A stretch of 64,000 nt of DNA from JAKVCB01 sp965243695 (GCA_965243695.1 CBDEWC010000037.1:124001-188000); one strand, 5' to 3'; positions 9,339 through 18,016 are shown, counted from the stretch's first letter. The notes: generated by a model not told the origin, from the letters alone. Numbers and translations: made by a program.

Positions 9339-10508
9339 TCAGGAAAGTGCGTGTTTGCGGCTTAACCGTTGATAAAGCTCATGGATTTGGGAGGTCATCC
9401 GCTGGTGGTCAAATCGTTTCGTGCAGAGTTGGCTTCCAGCCTGGGCCAATTGACGCCGCAGTTTGTCCGAATGGGCCAGTTCGTAAATCCGCTCTGCTAG
9501 CGTATTAATGTCGCCGGGCTGGACGAGGAAGCCGGTCTCACGTTCGAGGACAACCTCGCGGGCGCCGTCAATGTCGTAGCTGATCACAGGTCGCCCTGCT
9601 AACAATGCTTGCGGCAGAACGCGAGCCAGTCCCTCACGTAAACTTGTGTGAACAACCAGGTCGGTTGCCGCAAGCAGTTGAGGGATTCGCTGTGGAGGGA
9701 CCAGGCCGGTCAGCCGTACACGATCGGCTAGTCCCGCCGTCATGATTTGTTGTTCCAAGGCTGGACGCAAGATGCCATCCCCCACCAGCAGCACCCGAAG
9801 TTGGGGCATCCGCCTGGCGGCTTTCGCGACAGCAGCGATGAAATCCTGATGGCCCTTCAAGTGAAACAGGCGGGCAAATTTTCCGACAACCACATCGTCG
9901 TCAGTAAACCCAAGTTCATCTCGAACTCGTTGACGCTGCTTGTTGGCTTGCAGGAAGGATTCTACTTCCATCCCACTATAGATGGTCGTAAATTTTTCTC
10001 GGGGAGCAACTTTTGCTGCCACAAGCTGGTCGGTCATCGCGTCTGCCACACTAATGATTGCATGGCATCGGGCAGCTGCGCTCCGTTCGCATTGGCGAAA
10101 AAATATTCTTGCGGGTCGCGATTGGTAGCGGTGGAAGGGGGCGCCGTGAACGGTGTGCACAATAACACCAACGTTTGCACGGTAAGCTGCCAGTCGTCCC
10201 AACAGGCCAGCCTTGCCGCTGTGGGTATGAACTACGTCAGGATGATAGGCCCGCAGGATACGAGCGATCGCACTGTAGCTCTGCCAATCTCGCATTGGGT
10301 GAATAGGCCGCTTTAAGGCAGGGATGATTTTCAGGGGCACCCCCCTGCCCCGCGCATCGGCTTCCAGGCTTCCCTCTGGGCCAAGTCCCGGCCCACTCAC
10401 CAGGAGAACATCATCCTGATATTCATTTCGCAAGTCTTGACAATTGAGGATCGTATTTTCTTGAGCGCCACCAACGATCAGCCGTGTAATGATGTGCAGG
10501 ACGCGCAT
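9339..10508 (-). CDS. Glycosyltransferase family 4 protein
   Basis: Retaining GT-B glycosyltransferase, 389 residues from the ATG at 10508. The start 'MRVLHIITRLIVGGAQEN' is a classic GT4 N-terminus; a longer frame to 10643 overlaps the upstream truA gene and is Pro/Arg-rich, so it was rejected. The donor-binding half contains 'VGKFARLFHLKGHQDFI' and 'VVHTSLREGLARVLPQALL', which holds the E-x7-E-like nucleotide-sugar signature (EGLARVLPQ), followed by 'GRPVISYDIDGAREVV'. There is no membrane anchor. It is probably involved in cell-surface polysaccharide or lipid glycosylation, but the acceptor cannot be read. It follows truA by 41 bases on the same strand. Confidence 0.88.
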   Translation of the reverse strand: MRVLHIITRLIVGGAQENTILNCQDLRNEYQDDVLLVSGPGLGPEGSLEADARGRGVPLKIIPALKRPIHPMRDWQSYSAIARILRAYHPDVVHTHSGKAGLLGRLAAYRANVGVIVHTVHGAPFHRYQSRPARIFFRQCERSAAARCHAIISVADAMTDQLVAAKVAPREKFTTIYSGMEVESFLQANKQRQRVRDELGFTDDDVVVGKFARLFHLKGHQDFIAAVAKAARRMPQLRVLLVGDGILRPALEQQIMTAGLADRVRLTGLVPPQRIPQLLAATDLVVHTSLREGLARVLPQALLAGRPVISYDIDGAREVVLERETGFLVQPGDINTLAERIYELAHSDKLRRQLAQAGSQLCTKRFDHQRMTSQIHELYQRLSRKHALS

Positions 10509-10549
10509 GAGGGGACCGGTTGCAATTGGGATCGTGGTTACCGTGAACT

Positions 10550-11296
10550 CTAGTATTGGACGCGTACCAGGAACAGGCCGTGCGGCGGTGCTGTTTGACC
10601 TGCGCGGCACCGGTCGCGAGCCGCCAGCACCTCGGCAGCCCATTCCGGGGGTCGGTTGCCGAGCCCGATTGGCACTAAAGTACCCACGATAGAACGTACC
10701 ATGTTGTACAAAAAGCCATCTCCCTCAACTTCGATGGTAATCTGGTCACTCTGTGGGGCGGATTCACGGGTGACATCGAGTCGAAACAGGGTGCGGACAG
10801 GATCGGGGCGAGGCGACCCACTGGATTCGAAGCTGGAAAAATCGTGCCGTCCCACCAACGTCTGGCCAGCCCGATGCATGGTCTCTGCGTCAAGCGGCTG
10901 GGGAACATGCCACATGAACTGGCGATCGAAAACGGTAGGAATCCGGCTATTGTGAATCTGGTAGCGATACAGTTTGCTAATTGCGTCGTGAGTGGCATGA
11001 AATTGGGGTGGCGCATCGTCGATCGCTATTACGGCTACGTCGTCTGGCAGTTTGGCATTCAGCGCCCGCCTCAAGTCGTAGTTGGACAGCAGACTGGTGG
11101 TGCCCACGGCAGCAACTTGCCCAATCGCATGAACTCCAGCATCAGTTCGGCCGGCAACGGTCACTCGGACGGTTTCCTGCGTAATCGATTGCCAGACAGT
11201 CTCAAGTACTCCCTGGACGGTCGACTCCTGGGGTTGTACTTGCCAACCCGCATAGCGTCCTCCATCGTAGGTAACCGTAAGTTTAAGCCAACGCAT
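10550..11296 (-). CDS. truA: tRNA pseudouridine(38-40) synthase TruA
   Basis: Converts uridines 38-40 in the tRNA anticodon arm to pseudouridine. The 248-residue protein starts 'MRWLKLTVTYDGGRYAGWQ' and carries the catalytic Asp in 'VAGRTDAGVHAIGQVA', near residue 52. The second half has 'LVGRHDFSSFESSG' and 'GDGFLYNMVRSIVGTL', both typical of TruA. Length matches the family. It lies 11 bases after the asd stop, which suggests co-transcription and perhaps translational coupling, and it precedes a glycosyltransferase. An asd-truA pairing has no obvious metabolic logic. Confidence 0.95.
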   Translation of the reverse strand: MRWLKLTVTYDGGRYAGWQVQPQESTVQGVLETVWQSITQETVRVTVAGRTDAGVHAIGQVAAVGTTSLLSNYDLRRALNAKLPDDVAVIAIDDAPPQFHATHDAISKLYRYQIHNSRIPTVFDRQFMWHVPQPLDAETMHRAGQTLVGRHDFSSFESSGSPRPDPVRTLFRLDVTRESAPQSDQITIEVEGDGFLYNMVRSIVGTLVPIGLGNRPPEWAAEVLAARDRCRAGQTAPPHGLFLVRVQY

Positions 11297-11307
11297 TAAA
11301 GGACGGT

Positions 11308-12324
11308 TTACCCTGCTGCTACGGCTTTATCCACGAGTAACTCAGCAATTTGGACAGCATTGGTTGCTGCTCCCTTGCGGAGGTTGTCACTCACGCACCA
11401 AAACGCAAGACCATTTTCGCTGGATAAGTCTTCACGAATGCGGCCAATAAATACCGCGTCATCGCCATCGCAGTCTTTTGGCATGGGATACTGGCCCGAT
11501 TCAAGATCATCGATCACTTTAATTCCGGGGGTTGCCGCAAACAGTTCCCGCGCGGCGGCAACGGAGATCTTCTTTTCCGTTTCCACGAGCATGCTTTCGC
11601 TGTGGCAATTCACCACCGGAGCACGGACACATGTGGGGCAAACACGTATCGATTCATCTGCGAAAATCTTCTGCGTTTCGTACACCATTTTCATTTCTTC
11701 GGAGGTGTAGCCTGCATGTTTAGAAGATCCGATCTGCGGTATCAGATTAAAAGCAATCGGATGAGCAAACGCCTGGTATTGATAATTTTTTCCTTCCAGG
11801 GCAGCGCGGGTTCCTTCCTGAAGGTCTTGTTCACCCGAAACTCCTGCTCCACTGGTGGCCTGGTAGGTACTCACGACAACGCGGCGAATTTGACCCGCAT
11901 CGTGCAAGGGCTTCATGGCGAGGACCATTTGAGTCGTTGAGCAATTTGGACTCGCTATGATTCCCTGATGCGAGAGTGCGGCCTGTGGATTGACCTCTGG
12001 CACCACCAAGGGAACTTTTGGATCCATCCGCCAATATCCGCTTTCGTCAACAACCACGCAGTTGTGTTCGACGGCCCAGGGGGCGAATTCCGCTGCGACA
12101 GGATCAGGAGTGCTCCCAATGACAAGGTCGATGTCGTTGAACGCCTCGGGACGCAATAATTCAACGGTGTGTTGTTCTCCTGCGAACTCGATGGTGGAGC
12201 CGGCTGAGCGTTCGGAAGCCAGAAACGTGATCTTCTTATGGGGAAATTGCCGCTCTTGCAGTAGTTTTCGAATAATCCTTCCCACGGCGCCGGTGGCGCC
12301 TGCAATAGCTATCGAATCAAACAC
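11308..12324 (-). CDS. asd: Aspartate-semialdehyde dehydrogenase
   Basis: Reduces aspartyl-4-phosphate to aspartate semialdehyde, the branch point to lysine/diaminopimelate, threonine and methionine. The protein has the N-terminal nucleotide-binding motif 'IAGATGAVGRIIRKLL' and the active-site cysteine in 'IIASPNCSTTQMVLAMKPL', with 'GAGVSGEQDL' downstream. I chose the GTG at 12324, which gives 338 residues starting directly at the Rossmann strand. GGAG lies about 12 bases upstream. The open frame extends to 12387, but those codons ('GGEGHPLHHGSRPYLW') do not look like a leader. It is the first gene of the minus-strand run asd-truA-GT4-kinase-accA. Confidence 0.95.
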   Translation of the reverse strand: MFDSIAIAGATGAVGRIIRKLLQERQFPHKKITFLASERSAGSTIEFAGEQHTVELLRPEAFNDIDLVIGSTPDPVAAEFAPWAVEHNCVVVDESGYWRMDPKVPLVVPEVNPQAALSHQGIIASPNCSTTQMVLAMKPLHDAGQIRRVVVSTYQATSGAGVSGEQDLQEGTRAALEGKNYQYQAFAHPIAFNLIPQIGSSKHAGYTSEEMKMVYETQKIFADESIRVCPTCVRAPVVNCHSESMLVETEKKISVAAARELFAATPGIKVIDDLESGQYPMPKDCDGDDAVFIGRIREDLSSENGLAFWCVSDNLRKGAATNAVQIAELLVDKAVAAG

Positions 12325-12484
12325 AATCGCAAATCTCCACAAATAGGGTCTGGAGCCGTGGTGCAACGGGTGGCCTTCGCCGCCCATCGATCGGCCCTGT
12401 CAAGAGTGGTCCGGGTGTTGTTGGTTAGATCCTGTAAGTTCGAAACCATTCGCCAGAAGTCAGCGAACTCTAACGGGTCCTATT

Positions 12485-13474
12485 CTAGCCTCCAGCCCCG
12501 CTCTTGGCCACGCTAGTACCGACCAGAGCCAGGGAGATTCGACTGGCAATCGGATTGGCAAACCGCTGAATCGCTGACGGTGAAATAAACGCCAGGTTAC
12601 CAATCAGCATTACCAGGCCAAAGGTTGCCATTCCCAGGGCAAGGGCAATACCGCCATGTACGAGAACGGCCATTGCCAGGACCCAGGGCCGCGTGTAGCG
12701 GTTCCATATAAAGACCGCATAGGTAAGTTCCCAGAAGACCGTCACGTGGGTCATCAGGTTGTAGAGCCAGGTGTGTCTGGCCAGCCACATCATGTCAAGC
12801 GACTGGTACTCTAAGTTGGCTACGCTCATCCATACTGCTTCTCCGTCCCACCAGGCGGGTCCCTGGAGTTTTCCCAGCCCAGAGAATAAATAGATAATAC
12901 ACATATGCAATTGAATGAGACGTATCACCACATTGGCGGCTACGCTCGGGTTGGTCGTTACCGCTTTGCCTCGCCGCATGCGCCACAGCCGATCGATTGA
13001 GTATCGCGCCCCACATGGTCCGAGCATCAAATACATAGCTAACATGCAATTGATTTTGTCGAGTCCAAAGTAGGCGCCTGGAGTAATGCGATTTGCATAG
13101 GTGACCGCTAGGAGGAATGCCAGGATGGCCATTGTGCGGCTAAAGAGCCCAACCATCAGGCAGAAAAATACAATCAAGGCAAGGATGTGTACCGTCCAAA
13201 GCCCGACTGGCGATTCAATGTGAAAAAACAAACTCCAGGCAAAGGTGCGTCCCGCGTGTACTTCACGTATGAGTTCTAGTGGCAGCCATCCGTCGGGTCC
13301 AAAAAAAGCGTCCAAGTCCCTGGTCCACACCAGATGGGTGTAGAACAACATGGCCCCTGCCAGCATGCGGATGATCGACAGCGTAGAAGGATCGGTCGGT
13401 GTGAACCAAAAACGGTTCCATGCCTGCCACACGGAAGACCAATAATCGCGGGCTGCACCCAGGCCAATGCTCAT
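12485..13474 (-). CDS. HTTM-domain integral membrane protein
   Basis: Protein of 329 residues with about seven or eight hydrophobic segments, matching the HTTM (horizontally transferred transmembrane) domain related to vitamin K-dependent gamma-carboxylase. Recognisable segments are 'TLSIIRMLAGAMLFYTHLVW' near residue 32, 'FFGPDGWLPLELI' on the outer side, 'YANRITPGAYFGLDKINCML' and 'LHMCIIYLFSGLGKLQGPAW'. The family's function in bacteria is unknown; gamma-carboxylation should not be assumed. The start ATG overlaps the stop of the upstream gene (13471-14196) in an ATGA arrangement, so the two are probably translationally coupled and may work as a pair. Confidence 0.8.
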   Translation of the reverse strand: MSIGLGAARDYWSSVWQAWNRFWFTPTDPSTLSIIRMLAGAMLFYTHLVWTRDLDAFFGPDGWLPLELIREVHAGRTFAWSLFFHIESPVGLWTVHILALIVFFCLMVGLFSRTMAILAFLLAVTYANRITPGAYFGLDKINCMLAMYLMLGPCGARYSIDRLWRMRRGKAVTTNPSVAANVVIRLIQLHMCIIYLFSGLGKLQGPAWWDGEAVWMSVANLEYQSLDMMWLARHTWLYNLMTHVTVFWELTYAVFIWNRYTRPWVLAMAVLVHGGIALALGMATFGLVMLIGNLAFISPSAIQRFANPIASRISLALVGTSVAKSGAGG

Positions 13475-14196
13475 CGGTAACTCCGGGGACTTGCGGGCAC
13501 GTGGGCGCCACCGTACGTTGGTTGACGCGTTGCACTGGCGGATTCTGCTTGCGTCAGGTCGCTGGCTTGCTGCACCGTTTGGGAAGTCGTCTCGAACAAA
13601 CCGTGGTCGTTAGGGTCATCGCCGTTGAGGCTATCTTCCGGCGAAAGGATGTAATGACGATCCCGTCTTAAACGCGCTTCTGTTCCGTCGTGCGCGCGCA
13701 ATAAATGCCGTGCATAACCGTCGAGTGTTAGTTGTTGAGCCTCCATAGCTTCGCGATTTGGAAAAGGAAGTTCCGCTTGTTCGGCCAACATGAAATAGCG
13801 GTGGTATCGCAGTCGAGGCCAATACTCTTTTAAATCCGGAAATTTGCCCGTGGCAATTTGTTTCCGGTGATCGTCAAATACGTCGTAGTAAACCAGGTGT
13901 CCCGGTCCAGGTTCGGGCGCAAAAAAATGGTAACCGTGGTTGATGTAAAGTGCGTCAAGGTACCGTTGCATCAGCGAGGGGGCGAAGGGACTTCCCTGAG
14001 CCATTTTCGAAACAAGTTGTGAGGTTGGTGGCAACGATAACGGGGCCATAAACACCGCGAAGAGATGCCACAACAACAAGAGGCTGATGAGACTACGTAC
14101 CACCAGGCCTGGATGGCGCGAATGCTCCGCCGGACGAGAGGGTTGGCCTGGCTGAGAGGCCGGGTTTGCGGGTTGCTTGGGGCGGTTCTTACGCAT
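13471..14196 (-). CDS. Membrane-anchored hypothetical protein paired with the HTTM protein
   Basis: Protein of 241 residues. The N-terminus is basic and Pro/Gln-rich, followed by one hydrophobic segment near residue 34 ('SLISLLLLWHLFAVFMA'), then a soluble region. Conserved-looking parts are 'YINHGYHFFAPEPGPGHLVY' and 'KEYWPRLRYHRYFMLAEQ'. The C-terminal 50 residues are rich in Asp, Ser, Thr and Gln. I recognise it only as the kind of partner gene that precedes HTTM genes in planctomycetes; it has no assignable catalytic motif. Its stop overlaps the HTTM start (ATGA at 13471-13474). A terminator at 14238-14272 separates it from the TIGR03000 gene upstream. Confidence 0.7.
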   Translation of the reverse strand: MRKNRPKQPANPASQPGQPSRPAEHSRHPGLVVRSLISLLLLWHLFAVFMAPLSLPPTSQLVSKMAQGSPFAPSLMQRYLDALYINHGYHFFAPEPGPGHLVYYDVFDDHRKQIATGKFPDLKEYWPRLRYHRYFMLAEQAELPFPNREAMEAQQLTLDGYARHLLRAHDGTEARLRRDRHYILSPEDSLNGDDPNDHGLFETTSQTVQQASDLTQAESASATRQPTYGGAHVPASPRSYR

Positions 14197-14237
14197 TGCT
14201 TGCTAGCACTGGGGGTGAGGGCCACCCATAGCAAAGG

Positions 14238-14272
14238 AAAAACCCCCGCACCGGTCAACACCGATGCGAGGG
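14238..14272 (-). terminator. Rho-independent terminator downstream of the TIGR03000 protein gene
   Basis: Read on the minus strand, CCTCGCATCGG pairs with CCGGTGCGGGG (11 bp, two G-T pairs) around a six-base loop and is followed by GTTTTT. It lies about 55 bases after the stop at 14329 and before the start of the next minus-strand gene at 14196. Confidence 0.7.
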
Positions 14273-14328
14273 AATAATATTCAAACCGAGTCATCCCCGG
14301 CTATTACCTATATTTTGCGAATTTTACG

Positions 14329-15294
14329 CTACTTGGAAGCCAGGACCCTACCGTCGAGGTTGAACACCAACTCTCGCGATTGTCCACCGACCAGCTTGAT
14401 GGTGCGCTCGTCGGAGAGCTTCTTCCCATCCCGCTCGACCTCGACCAAGATGGTGTAGTCATTCCACGTCTGGCCGTCAGCCAGATGCCGTGAGGCGAAG
14501 TGGCGGACTTTGCCAGTCTGTTTGGTCACGGTACCGGCCAGCGTTACCTTGGCCTCGGCGGGAACCGTCAGTGTCAATTTGGTTTCGGCGTTTGCATCCG
14601 TTTCAGCGACAGGTTCTCTTTGGAGGGCCGAGAAAGCAAGGTTTGCCTCACGACCGGCGACAAGTTTAACCACTTTGGTTTCAATGATCGGCTTGCCATC
14701 ACGATTAAATTCGGCCCGTACGGTGTAGGAGTACGTTTGTCCCCCTCTGAGGCCATGGGATACGTAGTGCCGCTCAACCCCGGTACTCTTGGTCGGTTTG
14801 TCGTTGACATAGACCTTGGCGTCTGAGGGCACGGTCACTCGTAGTGAGCCCTTGGAGGCAACGCGGCCATAACGACGACCGTAGCTTGCCGATCCGGGGG
14901 CGACCTCCACCTCAACAGCGTCCTCTGGTACCTCATCCTGAATTTCGACGGGGCCCGATTCGTAAATAACGCCTCCGTGACTACCGCAACTGTTGGAGTA
15001 AACAGCCTGCCCGCCATACGACCCATGGCTGCCTCGGAAAAAGCGCCGTCCATGCCCACCGTAAGAGCCATGGCTGCCACCAGATCCCCAGCTACCACCA
15101 GATCCCCAGCTACCACCAGATCCCCAGCTACCACCAGATCCCCAGCTACCACCAGATCCCCAACTGCCTCCACTCCAGCCTCCGCAAGAGCCGCAACTCC
15201 CGCGAGACCCCCAGAACGCCTGGGCGTCGGCTGTAATAGCTACGACTGTGATGGCCATCACAGCGGATAAAACCTGCTGCTTTGAAAACTTCAT
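14329..15294 (-). CDS. Secreted Gly/Ser/Trp-rich protein with two TIGR03000-type repeats
   Basis: Exported protein of 321 residues, specific in style to planctomycetes. The ATG at 15294 gives the signal peptide 'MKFSKQQVLSAVMAITVVAI' ending around 'DAQA', and GGGGAG lies 7 bases upstream. A longer frame to 15384 lacks these features. Next comes a low-complexity block of repeated WGSGGS units, then two beta-rich repeats of about 75 residues: 'GSLRVTVPSDAKVYVNDKPT' and 'TKLTLTVPAEAKVTLAG', each ending in a 'KLVxGxxxxLxF' strand. This pattern fits the TIGR03000 domain, whose function is unknown but which is frequent in exported planctomycete proteins. A structural envelope or matrix role is plausible but inferred. 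It has its own likely promoter and terminator. Confidence 0.8.
   Translation of the reverse strand: MKFSKQQVLSAVMAITVVAITADAQAFWGSRGSCGSCGGWSGGSWGSGGSWGSGGSWGSGGSWGSGGSWGSGGSHGSYGGHGRRFFRGSHGSYGGQAVYSNSCGSHGGVIYESGPVEIQDEVPEDAVEVEVAPGSASYGRRYGRVASKGSLRVTVPSDAKVYVNDKPTKSTGVERHYVSHGLRGGQTYSYTVRAEFNRDGKPIIETKVVKLVAGREANLAFSALQREPVAETDANAETKLTLTVPAEAKVTLAGTVTKQTGKVRHFASRHLADGQTWNDYTILVEVERDGKKLSDERTIKLVGGQSRELVFNLDGRVLASK
15076..15168 (-). repeat. In-frame 18-bp tandem repeat encoding WGSGGS units
   Basis: About five near-identical 18-bp units inside the TIGR03000 protein gene; on the minus strand each encodes a six-residue Gly/Ser/Trp unit. Units are almost identical in nucleotides, so copy number may change by slippage without breaking the frame. 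Confidence 0.9.
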
Positions 15295-15356
15295 GCTGTA
15301 AACTCCCCTTCCAAAAGTCGTTACGAAGAGCCCCGCGGACTCCCTCCGTTTCTCTA

Positions 15357-15384
15357 GTCTTACCCAATTAACAACACAATTCAA
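15357..15384 (-). promoter_or_regulatory. Candidate sigma-70-type promoter for the TIGR03000 protein gene
   Basis: On the minus strand TTGAAT (15379-15384) and TAAGAC (15357-15362) are separated by 16 bases. It would give a leader of about 55 bases before the ATG at 15294. Found by eye. Confidence 0.3.
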
Positions 15385-15553
15385 GACGAATAGGTAGTTT
15401 CGGTCGACTTTCGCGGTCTTGCGGAATCTGGGAATCTAGAGGATTCGTTCCGTAGCTAGGAATGGGCTAACGGTTAGGGCAGGTAATTCCGGCAGTACGG
15501 CCTCTCTCAATCTCCAGTCAAGCCCTACGAGAACCCGCCGGTGGTTCTTCGAG

Positions 15554-16780
15554 TTAACTCGCTTCCCCGGACAATTCGATTTGGTCGAAGGCGATTTCCC
15601 CGGTGGCACCCAATAAGCCAATCCGGAGAATGGCCTCCCGGGCCTGCAAGGGGACCGCGAGTTGAGCTTTTTCCTGTCTCCAGGCAAAGTTGCCAAAAAA
15701 GGGCCCCACCTTTTCGTTGCCGATGGCCTGGCGATTGTGATCGTAGAAAGTCACGATGACCTGAGGCCACTGGTCCCGCTGAAGTCCGTAATGGATATTC
15801 TTGCCGCGCACGAAGAAGGAAAGCCGCAACATGCTGATTTTTCTTCCGTCGACGGCAAAACCTTGGAGTGCGCGGCAACCTCGTCCCGGCTGTTCGTTTT
15901 GGAATTGAACAAAGCGGGTTCCCGCCGGAGCGGTATCGCGATCTTCAACGATGTTCAGCTGGCGCTGGTAATGCCAGCCGTCTGGGCGGTTGTTGGCCAA
16001 ACCATTTTCAAAGCTTCCATTGGCGATCCGAGGCCGCATTGGGTCTGGCTGTACGGTTCGTTGCGATTCGGCTGCCCCGGTCATCGGGACGAACAAAGTG
16101 GCTCGTAACGCCTCCTGGACCAGTTTTCCATCTTGTTTCTGCAGCAAGTGAAGATTCTGCTGGTAACGCTCTCCGATCGGCACCACCATGCGCCCTCCCT
16201 CGGCAAGTTGCTCAACCAGCGGCTTGGGGATGCTCTCTGGTGAGCAAGTGACGATAATTTTGTCAAAAGGGGCGGCTGCGGGCCAACCAGCATAGCCATC
16301 TCCGGCCTTCGTGTGCACATTGTCGTAATGCAACCGTTTGAGGTTCCGTGTCGATCTGCGGGCGAGGGAGTCGACAATTTCAATGGTGTACACTTCTTGT
16401 GCCAGGTGACTTAACAACGCCGCTTGATAACCAGAGCCTGTGCCGATTTCCAGCACCCGGTCAGTCGGTTGAGGATCAAGCTCTTGCGTCATGTAGGCGA
16501 CGACAAAGGGAGGAGAGATCGTTTGGCCAGCCCCGATCGGCAGTGCCATATCGAGGTAAGCGTGTTCCCGTTGATTGGTCGGTACAAACTCATGTCGCGG
16601 CGTATTTCGGAGTGCACGGAGGACACGGTCATTGGTCACCCCGGCGGCAACGATTTCGTCGGCAACCATGGTTTCGGCCAGCTGCCGCCACTGGCGAAGC
16701 GATTGGGCCGTTGCGGCCGTTGGTGTCCCCAGGGTACCAAGAATGAGCGTGGTCAAGACGACAGGCAAATCAATACGCAT
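15554..16780 (-). CDS. Exported protein-L-isoaspartate O-methyltransferase-like protein with C-terminal jelly-roll-like domain (paralogue 1)
   Basis: PIMT-family enzymes methylate isoaspartyl residues using SAM as part of protein repair. The core runs from about residue 30 to 235: 'TPRHEFVPTNQREHAYLDMA', 'GAGQTISPPFVVAYMTQEL', the SAM-binding motif 'RVLEIGTGSGYQAALL' near 108-123, and 'APFDKIIVTCSPESIPKPLV'. Two things are unusual. The N-terminus is a signal peptide ('MRIDLPVVLTTLILGTLGT' ending near 'TATAQS'), although SAM is cytoplasmic. Residues 255-405 form an added domain starting 'NGSFENGLANNRPDGWHYQ', which resembles CBM4_9/CenC-like jelly-roll modules. Total length is 408 against about 210-220 for ordinary PIMT. 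A second copy with the same layout lies at 37813-39114. The PIMT fold is certain; location and substrate are inferred. Confidence 0.85.
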   Translation of the reverse strand: MRIDLPVVLTTLILGTLGTPTAATAQSLRQWRQLAETMVADEIVAAGVTNDRVLRALRNTPRHEFVPTNQREHAYLDMALPIGAGQTISPPFVVAYMTQELDPQPTDRVLEIGTGSGYQAALLSHLAQEVYTIEIVDSLARRSTRNLKRLHYDNVHTKAGDGYAGWPAAAPFDKIIVTCSPESIPKPLVEQLAEGGRMVVPIGERYQQNLHLLQKQDGKLVQEALRATLFVPMTGAAESQRTVQPDPMRPRIANGSFENGLANNRPDGWHYQRQLNIVEDRDTAPAGTRFVQFQNEQPGRGCRALQGFAVDGRKISMLRLSFFVRGKNIHYGLQRDQWPQVIVTFYDHNRQAIGNEKVGPFFGNFAWRQEKAQLAVPLQAREAILRIGLLGATGEIAFDQIELSGEAS

Positions 16781-16810
16781 TGCAGATCCTTTTCGCGGGA
16801 CAGGTATAAT
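16780..16810 (+). promoter_or_regulatory. Candidate promoter for the aminotransferase-coaD pair
   Basis: A perfect TATAAT at 16805-16810 has TTGCAG at 16780-16785 with a 19-base spacer, longer than ideal. The divergent spacer here is only 60 bases, so the -35 box would touch the start of the PIMT paralogue 1 gene. The flanking AT-rich stretch could also serve the minus strand. Confidence 0.35.
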
Positions 16811-16840
16811 TAAATTATCGCATACCCCGGTGGAGATGAA

Positions 16841-18016
16841 ATGGCTTCTCGGTACCCGACCGTTGAAATGACCCGTCAGGCTTTACGGGCGACGATGCCT
16901 GTGGCTAAAAACTGGGCCTATTTTGATCATGCTGCGGTGGCGCCCCTCCCTGCTCCGACTCGGGAGACCCTCACTCAGTGGGCCAATCAGGCCTGTTCTG
17001 CCGGAATTACCAACTGGGCGAATTGGGCCAAGCAGGTCGAGCAGGCCCGAAAAGTTGCTGCCCAGTTGATTGGGGCCCAAAGTCGGGAAATTGCGCTCCT
17101 GCCCAATACCACAAGTGGCATTGGACTTGTTGCTGAGGGGCTCGATTGGGAGGCGGGCGACCAGGTGATTACCTTGGCAGACGAATTTCCCTCCAATCTC
17201 TATCCGTGGCTGAATTTGGCCGACCGGGGGGTCAAAACTCACCGACTCCCTACCGACTTGGGACGCATCGAGCTGGATCAGCTCGCTCAAGCCTGCAACG
17301 CCCGAACCAGGCTCATTGCCCTAAGCTGGGTCGGTTATGCGACCGGTTATCGTCAGCCGCTCACAGAAATTGCCGAAATTGCGCATCGTCATGGAGCTTT
17401 ACTTCTGGTCGACGCAATCCAGGGGATTGGGGCGTTTCCGCTGGATGTATCCGAAGTGCCAATTGACTTTCTGGCCGCCGATGGACACAAGTGGATGCTG
17501 GGTCCGGAGGGGGCCGGAATTGCCTACATTCGTCAGTCGCGTCTTGACCGCCTGCGTCCGCTGGGGGTGGGATGGAACAGCGTTGTTCATCCCTTTGATT
17601 TTAGCCGCATTGAACTGGACCTAAAACCATCGGCCGGGAGGTACGAAGGGGGCTCGCAGAACATGGCCGGTTTCCTGGCCCTGGGGACCAGCCTGCAAAT
17701 GCTGCAAGACGCTGGTATCGACCAGATTGCCCTGGCAATCACGGATCTCACCGACTTGGCGTGCGAACAACTGCTCAGATTGGGTGCCCAGCTTTACACC
17801 CATCGCCAACCTGAACCGGGGGGGCATGACCCTCGTTCAGGAATCGTCGCTTTTAGAATGCCTGGCCAGGCTCCGGATTTGATTCAACGCCACTGCCGAC
17901 AGGAGAATGTTGTCCTCTCGTGCCGTGGGGGGTACTTGCGAATTAGTCCTCACGCATACAACAATGTGGAGGATGTGGAGAGGTTAATCACTGCACTTGA
18001 TTCGTACCGGGGATAA
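16841..18016 (+). CDS. Aminotransferase class V-fold PLP enzyme (cysteine desulfurase-like)
   Basis: PLP-dependent enzyme of the class V / SufS-like fold, 391 residues. It begins with the class V substrate segment 'WAYFDHAAVAPLPAPTRET'. Mid-protein motifs are 'LLPNTTSGIGLVAEGLDW', 'ALSWVGYATGYRQPL', the PLP-phosphate region 'LLLVDAIQGIGAFPLDV' and the Schiff-base lysine in 'LAADGHKWMLGPEGAGIAYI', around residue 214. The C-terminal domain ends with 'SCRGGYLRISPHAYNNVED'. The cysteine loop that defines true SufS/IscS desulfurases is not evident, so this could be an isopenicillin epimerase-like or other class V enzyme. coaD follows after 10 bases and is probably in the same operon. Confidence 0.82.
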   Translation: MASRYPTVEMTRQALRATMPVAKNWAYFDHAAVAPLPAPTRETLTQWANQACSAGITNWANWAKQVEQARKVAAQLIGAQSREIALLPNTTSGIGLVAEGLDWEAGDQVITLADEFPSNLYPWLNLADRGVKTHRLPTDLGRIELDQLAQACNARTRLIALSWVGYATGYRQPLTEIAEIAHRHGALLLVDAIQGIGAFPLDVSEVPIDFLAADGHKWMLGPEGAGIAYIRQSRLDRLRPLGVGWNSVVHPFDFSRIELDLKPSAGRYEGGSQNMAGFLALGTSLQMLQDAGIDQIALAITDLTDLACEQLLRLGAQLYTHRQPEPGGHDPRSGIVAFRMPGQAPDLIQRHCRQENVVLSCRGGYLRISPHAYNNVEDVERLITALDSYRG

